Source of the DNA: Spirochaetia bacterium
GTDB taxonomy: Bacteria; Spirochaetota; Spirochaetia; CADAEX01
Length of the DNA stretch: 64,000 nucleotides
Assembly: GCA_017446885.1 (NCBI GenBank)
Contig: JAFSOR010000009.1
Location: 38,159 to 102,158, forward strand
Direction: 5' to 3'
Both the position numbers and the translations under genes were made by a program. Under the pieces are notes generated by a model, which did no database searches, was not told where the DNA came from, and saw only the letters and a list, made by a program, of their open reading frames with translations. Positions 26,934-33,793 of this stretch are shown piece by piece. Within the stretch, counting starts at the first letter, position 1; each line of letters begins with the position of its first letter.

Positions 26934-27901
26934 TTTATCCTCACCCGTGGGTCTGCCACTGCCAGCAGGATATCAGATATAAGAATTCCTGCCAGGACCA
27001 GGACATCGCTTATAATCATGTTGGTCAGCACCAGATAGTAATCCTGCCGCATGGTAGCGTCGTACATAAGCCGGCCTATGCCTGGGTATGAGAAGATAAT
27101 CTCCACAAACAGCGAGCCTCCGATAAGGGAGGAGAATATGCCCGAAATGCCTGTGATGAACGGAATCAGCGCGTTGCGGAAGGCATGCTTTATAATCTGC
27201 ACCTTGCCGGCTCCCTTGGCCCGTACTGCTATGATGTATGGTTTGGAATACTCCTGCTCAAGCAGCACCTTCATGCTCCGTATGGAACCTGCCACGCCAC
27301 CCAGAAAGCCTATAAGGACAGGGAGCAGGATATGGTGCATCCTGTCAGCCAGCTTTGCCCCCAGGCTCATAAGGTGGTAGTTCTCGCTGGTTGCTCCGCC
27401 CAATGGGAAAAGCCCTGTCCTGGCTGCAACTAAAAGTCCCAGCAATGCAAGGAAGAAGGATGGTACAGAGTAAAGTATAAGAGTTATGAAATTCACATTC
27501 TTCTCTAAAAGCTTGTTTGGCTTATATGAAAAATAGAATGCAACAGGGTATGCAATTGCAAATGAGAAGATAAGCGAGAAGAAGTTAAGGAACACTGTAT
27601 TCCATATTCGGGTGTTTATAAGCTCCAGTATAGGCTGCCTGTAGGAGAAAGACATACCCAGGTCGTGGTCTATGACCACCTTCTTAAGCCAGTAGAGGAA
27701 CTGCATGTAGAAAGGCTTGTCAAGCCCGAACTGAGTCCTGTAGTAGTCGATGGTCTCGGGGGTTATCTCAGGGTTCTGATAGTAGGAAGAGAAGAAATCT
27801 CCGGGAGCCAGGCTCATAAAGAAGAAAAAGAAGAATATGGTTATCAACAGGACAGGAATCATGGTCAGGATACGCTTGATTATAAACTTAAGAAGTTTCA
27901 T
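26930..27901 (-). CDS. oppB: oligopeptide ABC transporter permease OppB
   Basis: A 323-residue permease of the OppB/DppB type with about six transmembrane helices. The N-terminus ends in FIIKRILTMIPVLLI, a typical first helix, and the coupling loop is seen near SKPYIIAVRAKGAGKVQII. The gene overlaps oppA by 4 bases at its start and oppC by 4 bases at its end. Confidence 0.92.
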   Translation of the reverse strand: MKLLKFIIKRILTMIPVLLITIFFFFFFMSLAPGDFFSSYYQNPEITPETIDYYRTQFGLDKPFYMQFLYWLKKVVIDHDLGMSFSYRQPILELINTRIWNTVFLNFFSLIFSFAIAYPVAFYFSYKPNKLLEKNVNFITLILYSVPSFFLALLGLLVAARTGLFPLGGATSENYHLMSLGAKLADRMHHILLPVLIGFLGGVAGSIRSMKVLLEQEYSKPYIIAVRAKGAGKVQIIKHAFRNALIPFITGISGIFSSLIGGSLFVEIIFSYPGIGRLMYDATMRQDYYLVLTNMIISDVLVLAGILISDILLAVADPRVRIK

Positions 27902-29688
27902 TTATCCACCTTCCTGTAGATGTACCGCAGGTTGTCGCCTGTGCTGTGGCCGGTGTCCCAGTTGATATTTCCCCATTCCGAGCCGCATGCCATAAAGGCG
28001 TAGCGTCTGAATATAGGAATTATGATAAGGTTATCCATTATAGTCTTCTGGAACAGGCTGTAGTTCTTTTTTATCTCGTTCTGGTCGAATGTGTAGATAA
28101 GCTGGCTATAAAGGACATCCAGCTCTTTTTCCCATTCCAATGTGGGCTCTTTCTGCTTAGGATGCCAGTAGTGCAGGTTGCCGCTTGAAAGCCATATATT
28201 GTACCACTGTTCGGGGAATGTGGGCATGCCCATTCCTGCCAGGTAGCACTCCCAGTCGTAAGTATTTATAAGCTTCTGGGCAATCACGTTGTAGTCTGCG
28301 GTCTGGAGCAGTGCCTTTATTCCAGCCTTCTCAAGGTCAGATACAATTATGTTCAGATAATCCTGAGTAACAGGGTCGGTGCTCCAGGTAAGTATGGAGA
28401 AAGAAATCGGGTTTCCATCTGCATCTTCCCGTATGCCATCGCCATTTCTGTCTATGTAACCGGCATCGTCCAAAATCTTTTCAGCCAGCCCGGGGTCGTA
28501 GGAATAGGGGGTGTCTGAAGCAGGGTCGTAATAGCGGTTGTTCTCGCCTATGACATTGTACTGCGGCTGTGAAAGGCCGTTTGTGGTCTGGTTTATTATA
28601 GTCTGCCGGTCTATAAGGCAGCTTATGGCTCTTTTGAAACGTATATCGGTAAAAAGCCTGAACTTCCAGCCGGGCAGGGTGCCTGAGTTATGGTTAAAAA
28701 TCAAAGAGGTGTAGATGCTGGCTGGCCCGCCGTTCCATATGTCGAACTTTCCTTTGCCGCTTTCAGGCAACAGGGTAGGCAGATCCTGTCCCCGCAGGGA
28801 ATAGGCCTCGATCTCTCCTTTCTGGAACCGCAGGAGCTCTGAGTTTGCATCGGGAGTGTATGTAAGTACTATCTTGTCAATGTAAGGAAGCCTCTGTCCC
28901 CAGGCATCTTTTTTCCAGTAGTTGGGGTTACGCTTAAAGATAATCCGCTCACCTGGAATCAGCTTCTCCAGCAGGAAAGCCCCGTTTCCAACCAGCTGTT
29001 CGGGCGGTGTTGTTATGCCCCAGAATGCTTCCACCGCCTTCTTGCCCTGCTTAAGCACAGGCTCCCAGATATGCTTTGCAACTATAGTTCCGGTGTTCAC
29101 CACCAAGAGGGGCTCGCTTACTATCCGTGGAAAATGGTAACAGAACTCATATTCCCCAAGCTTTTCTATAGTGTATTTCTGGCGGGTGCCGTCGGGCATG
29201 GTTATGTATAAACCCTGCTCGCCCAGAGGATATATCTCCTTGTTGCTCTCTATGTTCTCGAAATACCATACCACATCCTCGGCTGTCATCTTGACACCGT
29301 CGCTCCAGTAAATATTGTCATGGAGCTTGCAGTACAGATCCATCCTGTCGTTTTCTATATCGGTGGTCACCTTGTACGATTCCACTATGTTGCCGCTCCA
29401 CTCCTTTGTGTAGGTGTCGTAGTCGAACAGGTAGTCCAGTATCAGATTGGTCACAGTGGTGTAGGAGCCGTCAAGGTTTGAGAACGGGTTGAAGCTTTTG
29501 GGGTCGTCGGCATAGGTGTCACGCCAGGTGCCTCCGTAAATGCCTTTTTCCCATACAATAGGAAGCTGTGTCTGCTTTGTGCCGGGGATGGAAGTAACAT
29601 CCCAGTTGTATTCCTCTTTCCATTCGGGGTCTTTGCACGATATGAGTAGAAGGAGTGTAAGCATCAGAGCCGACGGAAGCTTTCGCAT
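27898..29688 (-). CDS. oppA: oligopeptide ABC transporter substrate-binding lipoprotein
   Basis: A 596-residue SBP family 5 protein. A short signal peptide ends in the lipobox LLIS-C (Cys at residue 18), so it is a lipoprotein. The family segments YWSDGVKMTAEDVVW and the long C-terminal lobe are present; it most resembles the larger DUF-like peptide-binding proteins of spirochetes. First gene of oppABCDF. There is no Shine-Dalgarno; the -10 box is 6 bases before the ATG, which predicts a leaderless message. The ligand could be peptides or another nutrient. Confidence 0.88.
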   Translation of the reverse strand: MRKLPSALMLTLLLLISCKDPEWKEEYNWDVTSIPGTKQTQLPIVWEKGIYGGTWRDTYADDPKSFNPFSNLDGSYTTVTNLILDYLFDYDTYTKEWSGNIVESYKVTTDIENDRMDLYCKLHDNIYWSDGVKMTAEDVVWYFENIESNKEIYPLGEQGLYITMPDGTRQKYTIEKLGEYEFCYHFPRIVSEPLLVVNTGTIVAKHIWEPVLKQGKKAVEAFWGITTPPEQLVGNGAFLLEKLIPGERIIFKRNPNYWKKDAWGQRLPYIDKIVLTYTPDANSELLRFQKGEIEAYSLRGQDLPTLLPESGKGKFDIWNGGPASIYTSLIFNHNSGTLPGWKFRLFTDIRFKRAISCLIDRQTIINQTTNGLSQPQYNVIGENNRYYDPASDTPYSYDPGLAEKILDDAGYIDRNGDGIREDADGNPISFSILTWSTDPVTQDYLNIIVSDLEKAGIKALLQTADYNVIAQKLINTYDWECYLAGMGMPTFPEQWYNIWLSSGNLHYWHPKQKEPTLEWEKELDVLYSQLIYTFDQNEIKKNYSLFQKTIMDNLIIIPIFRRYAFMACGSEWGNINWDTGHSTGDNLRYIYRKVDK

Positions 29689-29694
29689 ATAAAA

Positions 29695-29723
29695 AGTATA
29701 CTCTAAGAAATGACAAAATGCAA
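29695..29723 (-). promoter_or_regulatory. oppA promoter (leaderless arrangement)
   Basis: Minus strand: -35 TTGCAT (29723-29718), 17-base spacer, -10 TATACT (29700-29695). Six bases separate the -10 from the ATG at 29688. Confidence 0.7.
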
Positions 29724-29731
29724 ATAAGTGT

Positions 29732-29760
29732 CTGACATACGTCAGACTGACGAATGTCAG
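29732..29760. promoter_or_regulatory. palindrome upstream of the oppA promoter
   Basis: A 29-base inverted repeat: CTGACAT (29732-29738) and ATGTCAG (29754-29760) outside, with CGTC and GACG inside. It ends 8 bases upstream of the oppA -35 box. It could be a regulator site or, on the minus strand, a hairpin after the tRNA-Val terminator. Confidence 0.5.
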
Positions 29761-29762
29761 GG

Positions 29763-29797
29763 AAAAAAAAAGGTAAACACTGTCTCCAATGTTTACC
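29763..29797 (-). terminator. intrinsic terminator of tRNA-Val
   Basis: Minus-strand hairpin with arms GGTAAACA and TGTTTACC (29797-29790 and 29779-29772), followed by a run of T. It begins 7 bases after the tRNA. Confidence 0.85.
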
Positions 29798-29803
29798 TTT
29801 AAG

Positions 29804-29876
29804 TGGGGGATGACGGGATCGAACCGCCGACATCCTGCTTGTAGGGCAGGCGCTCTCCCAGCTGAGCTAATCCCCC
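29804..29876 (-). tRNA. tRNA-Val (anticodon TAC)
   Basis: A 73-base cloverleaf. The acceptor stem GGGGGAT/ATCCCCC is perfect, the anticodon stem is CCTGC/GCAGG around loop CCTACAA (anticodon TAC), and the T-loop is TTCGATC. The discriminator is A, and CCA is not encoded. Confidence 0.95.
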
Positions 29877-29889
29877 GCTGACAAATGGT

Positions 29890-29918
29890 AACATATCACA
29901 ACCACCCGGTTGTGTCAA
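29890..29918 (-). promoter_or_regulatory. promoter of tRNA-Val
   Basis: Minus strand: -35 TTGACA (29918-29913), 17-base spacer, -10 TATGTT (29895-29890). The spacer holds the inverted repeat CACAACC/GGTTGTG. Confidence 0.65.
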
Positions 29919-29973
29919 CATTGTTTAAGAAAAATATTATTTTTCCCCAGTAGTTTTATATAGAATTATGATA

Positions 29974-29979
29974 TATACT
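29974..29979 (+). promoter_or_regulatory. -10 box of the pyrE operon
   Basis: TATACT ends 6 bases before the ATG at 29986. The -35 region is weak. No Shine-Dalgarno precedes the ATG, so the message is predicted to be leaderless. Confidence 0.5.
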
Positions 29980-29985
29980 GTAGTC

Positions 29986-31179
29986 ATGAAAAAGATTAAA
30001 GATACTCTTATTAAGAGCGGCGCAGCTGTATTTGCCCTTGACAGCACTACTGGAAAATTCTGCATCAGCCTTGATTCCTCTGTCCTTACCGAGGACTTCA
30101 AGACACGGACCATGTTTAAGGATGCTCTTATAGAGCTTATGTATGATAATGGACTCTCGCCCGATATCCTGGTGGGAATGGACAATGCAGGTATTGTGTT
30201 CACGTCGCTCATGGCATCATCGCTTGGAGTGCCTATGGCCTATGTGCGCACCTCTGCCAAGGATCATGGAAAGAAAAACCGTATAGAGGGGCTTATCCAG
30301 CCTGGCGACCGGGCTGTGGTATTTGTGGATGCAATTTATGACGACAAGTCTGTTGACTCCATTTTAAAAGCCCTTGAAAGCTCAGGGTGCATTGTTGATG
30401 GAATACTTACTATATTCTCCTGTACCGACAGCGATATGGTCATTCCTCTTACCACCTACGACAGCCTTTTAAGGCGGGCAATCAAGAAAAAGTATGTAAG
30501 CCAGCTTTTTGTCGATTTTATGGAAGATTCAGAGCCATCAAAGGACCTTGATTCCATTATGGCCGAGAATGCGGCCGAGATTCTTCTGGATATAAAGGCA
30601 GTGGCTCTTTCGCCGGACAAGCCATTTACTTTTGCATCGGGCATCATAAGTCCTATCTACTGCGACAACAGGCTTCTAATCTCCCATTACGACCAGTGGA
30701 TGATAATAATCAACTATATGATGAATATAATCAACGACAAGATTGGCTCCGAGAACTTTGACATTGTATGCGGCACTGCCACCGCAGGCATTCCGCATGG
30801 TGCTCTTCTGGCCGACATTCTTAAAAAGCCTTTCATATGGGTCAAGGATACAGTATCACAGCCGATTCCAGAAGGGAGCCGTGTCCTTATAATCGAAGAT
30901 CTTATAAGCACTGGAAAGAGCAGTGCAGCTGCCGTGGATGCGGTGCGCGATGCAGGTGGAACTGTAACCGATGTAATCTCAATCTTCACCTATGAAATGA
31001 AAAAATCAGACGATATATTTGCCAAAAAAGATTGCATGACCTATTCTGTCTCCAACTTCGATGCCCTTATTTCTGTGGCTTCTGCCAAGAAATACATCAG
31101 GAAGAAAGACATCGACAAGATATGCGAATGGATAGAGAGCCCCGAGCAGTGGGGAAAGAGGTATGGCTTTGAAAAATAA
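29986..31179 (+). CDS. pyrE: tandem orotate phosphoribosyltransferase (two PRTase domains in one chain)
   Basis: Makes orotidine 5'-phosphate from orotate and PRPP. The 397-residue chain is about twice the normal OPRTase length and holds two PRTase domains (about 1-185 and 195-397). The N-half keeps the flexible catalytic loop as KDHGKKNRIEG (KDHG at 92-95), but its PRPP motif is degenerate (DAIYDDKS, 115-122). The C-half has an intact PRPP motif VLIIEDLISTGKSS (300-313), but its loop is only KDTVSQPIPEG. In OPRTase dimers the loop acts in the partner's site, so one working site could be formed within this chain. The ATG at 29968 is an alternative start six codons upstream. pyrF overlaps the end by 17 bases. 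Confidence 0.85.
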   Translation: MKKIKDTLIKSGAAVFALDSTTGKFCISLDSSVLTEDFKTRTMFKDALIELMYDNGLSPDILVGMDNAGIVFTSLMASSLGVPMAYVRTSAKDHGKKNRIEGLIQPGDRAVVFVDAIYDDKSVDSILKALESSGCIVDGILTIFSCTDSDMVIPLTTYDSLLRRAIKKKYVSQLFVDFMEDSEPSKDLDSIMAENAAEILLDIKAVALSPDKPFTFASGIISPIYCDNRLLISHYDQWMIIINYMMNIINDKIGSENFDIVCGTATAGIPHGALLADILKKPFIWVKDTVSQPIPEGSRVLIIEDLISTGKSSAAAVDAVRDAGGTVTDVISIFTYEMKKSDDIFAKKDCMTYSVSNFDALISVASAKKYIRKKDIDKICEWIESPEQWGKRYGFEK

Positions 31180-32119
31180 CTTCTCAGACCGGCTTATAGC
31201 CGAGATAGACAAGAAACAGAACCTTTCTGTGGTGGGTCTTGACACCTCATTTGCAAAGCTGCCCGACTTCTTTAAGAAAGACTTTATGGGCTCCTACGAG
31301 TTTGCATTCCAGTCGGCCGCCCAGGCTGTCTACGAGTTCAACAAGAAAATCATAGATGCAATTTACGACATTGTTCCATGTGTCAAGCTTCAGCTTGCAT
31401 ATTACGAGGAGCTTGGCTCTTACGGTATGGAGGCATTCAAGAAGACAGCCTACTATGCCAAGACCCGCGGCCTTTTGGTCATAGCCGATGCAAAGCGCAA
31501 CGACATAGGCACTACATGCAAGGCTTATTCCTCTGCATTCCTGGGCGAGACCGACATATTCGGTTCCCGGCGTGCTGTGTTCGACACCGACTGCCTTACA
31601 GTGAACGGCTACCTGGGCTACGAGGGGGTGGAGCCTTTTATAAAGGACTGCGAAAACTTTGGAAAAGGTATCTTTGTCCTGGTCAAGACATCAAACCCAG
31701 GTTCTCAGGAGTTCCAGTGCCTGGATACAGCATCGGGTCTTAAGATTTATCAGGTTATGGGCAATCTGGTTTCGGCTTGGGGCAAGGACCTTATCGGCGA
31801 TGAGGGTTATTCCGCAGTAGGCGCTGTAGTGGGGGCCACCTTCCCGGAAGAGGCCAAGGTGCTGCGTTCTGCTATGCCCAATACCATATTCCTGGTACCT
31901 GGCTACGGTGCCCAGGGTGGTACTGCAGACGATGTCATGCCATGTTTCAATAAAGATGGCCTGGGGGCTGTTGTAAACTCATCTCGCAAGATTATATTTG
32001 CATTCCAGGGTAAGAACGACGACAAAAACTTTGCCGACTATGCCCGGCAGGCTGCCATAGATATGCGGGAAGACCTCCGCAAGGCATTGATTAAGGAAAA
32101 TATATACAGATGGAACTGA
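31163..32119 (+). CDS. pyrF: orotidine 5'-phosphate decarboxylase
   Basis: Last step of UMP synthesis. The 318-residue protein belongs to the longer type 2 OMP decarboxylases. The active-site segment DAKRNDIGTT holds the Lys/Asp network, and the phosphate loop is near LVPGYGAQGG. GAGG lies before the ATG, inside the end of pyrE. The neighbours support the pathway: pyrE precedes it directly. Confidence 0.95.
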   Translation: MALKNNFSDRLIAEIDKKQNLSVVGLDTSFAKLPDFFKKDFMGSYEFAFQSAAQAVYEFNKKIIDAIYDIVPCVKLQLAYYEELGSYGMEAFKKTAYYAKTRGLLVIADAKRNDIGTTCKAYSSAFLGETDIFGSRRAVFDTDCLTVNGYLGYEGVEPFIKDCENFGKGIFVLVKTSNPGSQEFQCLDTASGLKIYQVMGNLVSAWGKDLIGDEGYSAVGAVVGATFPEEAKVLRSAMPNTIFLVPGYGAQGGTADDVMPCFNKDGLGAVVNSSRKIIFAFQGKNDDKNFADYARQAAIDMREDLRKALIKENIYRWN

Positions 32120-32985
32120 AGAAATTAGTGCCCGAGGTGGCTGCAATCCACGACCTTTCAGGCTATGGCAGGTCTGCACTTACAGTGTGCATACCGGTAC
32201 TTTCTGCCATGGGGGTCCAGGTGTGTCCGCTTCCAACTGCAGTGCTCTCAAGCCAGACCGACGGTTTCTTGAACTATGCAATGCTGGACCTGGCCGACTT
32301 TATGCCCAAGATTGCAGAGCACTGGAAGCAGCTTGATATCCAGTTCGATGCCATCTACAGCGGCTTTTTAGGCTCATCGGGCCAGATTTCCTTTGTGGAC
32401 GATTTTATCCACCGCTTCAAACGGCCCGGGCAGATTGTCATGGTGGATCCTGTACTTGGTGACGGAGGCCTCCCTTATGGACCTATAAACGGCAACCACA
32501 TAAGGGGAATGAAGCACCTTATTAAGCATGCCGATATAATCACTCCCAATGTCACCGAAGCCTCCATGCTCCTGCACAGGGACATAAGAAAATCATTCTC
32601 TGTCAACGAGATAAAGGACTGGCTCTATGAGCTGGCCGAAAAAGGGCCTAGGTATGTCATGATAACATCGGTGCCAGTAGGGAATGAAAGCAGTTATGCA
32701 GTATGTGTCTACGACAAGGCACAGGATTTATATATGAAGTTCCCGTTCACCCTTATCCCGGGCACTTACCCGGGCACCGGCGACACATTCTCAAGCATAG
32801 TGCTCGGTGGAATGCTTAAGGGGCTTTCTATCCCCAAGTGCGTGAACAAGGCTCTTAAATTCCTTTCTGCAACCATAGAGCTTACCAACAGCGCAGGCAC
32901 TCCATACCGCAATGGTCTGGCTCTGGAAGCTATGCTCCCTGATCTGTGGAAAGAAAACAACGACGAGGCCTATGAGAAGCTTTAA
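32110..32985 (+). CDS. pyridoxal/pyridoxamine kinase-like PfkB family protein
   Basis: A 291-residue ribokinase-like kinase close to PdxY/PdxK and to the pyridoxamine kinase of clostridia. The N-terminus AIHDLSGYGRSALT and the segment PTAVLSSQT resemble the vitamin B6 binding side. DPVLGDGG and the anion-hole motif GTYPGTGDTFSS near residue 220 carry the catalytic Asp. It would phosphorylate vitamin B6 vitamers using ATP. It overlaps pyrF by 10 bases. Confidence 0.88.
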   Translation: MELKKLVPEVAAIHDLSGYGRSALTVCIPVLSAMGVQVCPLPTAVLSSQTDGFLNYAMLDLADFMPKIAEHWKQLDIQFDAIYSGFLGSSGQISFVDDFIHRFKRPGQIVMVDPVLGDGGLPYGPINGNHIRGMKHLIKHADIITPNVTEASMLLHRDIRKSFSVNEIKDWLYELAEKGPRYVMITSVPVGNESSYAVCVYDKAQDLYMKFPFTLIPGTYPGTGDTFSSIVLGGMLKGLSIPKCVNKALKFLSATIELTNSAGTPYRNGLALEAMLPDLWKENNDEAYEKL

Positions 32986-33793
32986 CAAGATAGTTGCAAC
33001 AGATGTGGACGGTACGCTTTTCCGCAGCGACCGCACTGTATCAGATACAGATTTGCATACCCTTGAAAACCTGCATGAGCGGGGGGCTTGCACAGTGCTT
33101 GCAACAGGGCGCAGCATATGGTCTTTTACCAACCTTGCAGGAGCCGATTTCCCTGTTGATTACCTTGTTTTCTCCTGCGGTGCCGGTGTCATGGACTGGA
33201 AGAGGAAAGAGGTCATCCACAGGACAGGAATAGATCAAGCAGGCATTCAGAAAATCAAGGCCTACCTTTCTGAGCTTGGTGCTGATTTCTGCATACATGA
33301 TGCAATTCCGGACAACCATTATTTTTTCCCGTACCGCAGCGGCAGGGTTAATCCCGATTTCGAAAAGAGGGTGGCTACCTATCTGCCATTTGAGAAAAAG
33401 GTGGACGATATAACATCTGCCACTCAGATTCTTGCAATCTTCCCGGGTTCAGACCACAGCAGGCTTATCGCCCATGCCGACAGGGCGCTTTCCGATTTCC
33501 GAGTCATACGCAGCACATCGCCTGTGGACAACAAAAGCCTGTGGATGGAGATATACCAGAAAGGGGTATCCAAGGCATCTGGCATAGAAAAGATAGCAGA
33601 GCTTTTCAATATTCCAAGAGGGAATATAATGGCTGTGGGAAACGATTATAACGACATAGATATGCTTGACTGGGCAGGCGAAGGCTTTATCACTGCCAAT
33701 AGTCCCGGCGAGCTTAAAGAGCGATATATCAATGTACCATCTAACAATGAGTGCGGTTTTACAAAGGCGGTGGAGAAGTGGTTAAGAAAATAG
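32972..33793 (+). CDS. Cof-type HAD phosphatase
   Basis: A 274-residue HAD superfamily IIB hydrolase. Motif I is ATDVDGTLF at the N-terminus, and motif IV is MAVGNDYNDIDML near the C-terminus, with a cap domain between. Such enzymes dephosphorylate sugar phosphates, pyridoxal phosphate or flavins. The open frame is longer upstream, but GAGG before the ATG at 32972 and the motif position fix the start. It overlaps the kinase gene by 14 bases; a role in B6 turnover is possible. Confidence 0.88.
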   Translation: MRSFNKIVATDVDGTLFRSDRTVSDTDLHTLENLHERGACTVLATGRSIWSFTNLAGADFPVDYLVFSCGAGVMDWKRKEVIHRTGIDQAGIQKIKAYLSELGADFCIHDAIPDNHYFFPYRSGRVNPDFEKRVATYLPFEKKVDDITSATQILAIFPGSDHSRLIAHADRALSDFRVIRSTSPVDNKSLWMEIYQKGVSKASGIEKIAELFNIPRGNIMAVGNDYNDIDMLDWAGEGFITANSPGELKERYINVPSNNECGFTKAVEKWLRK

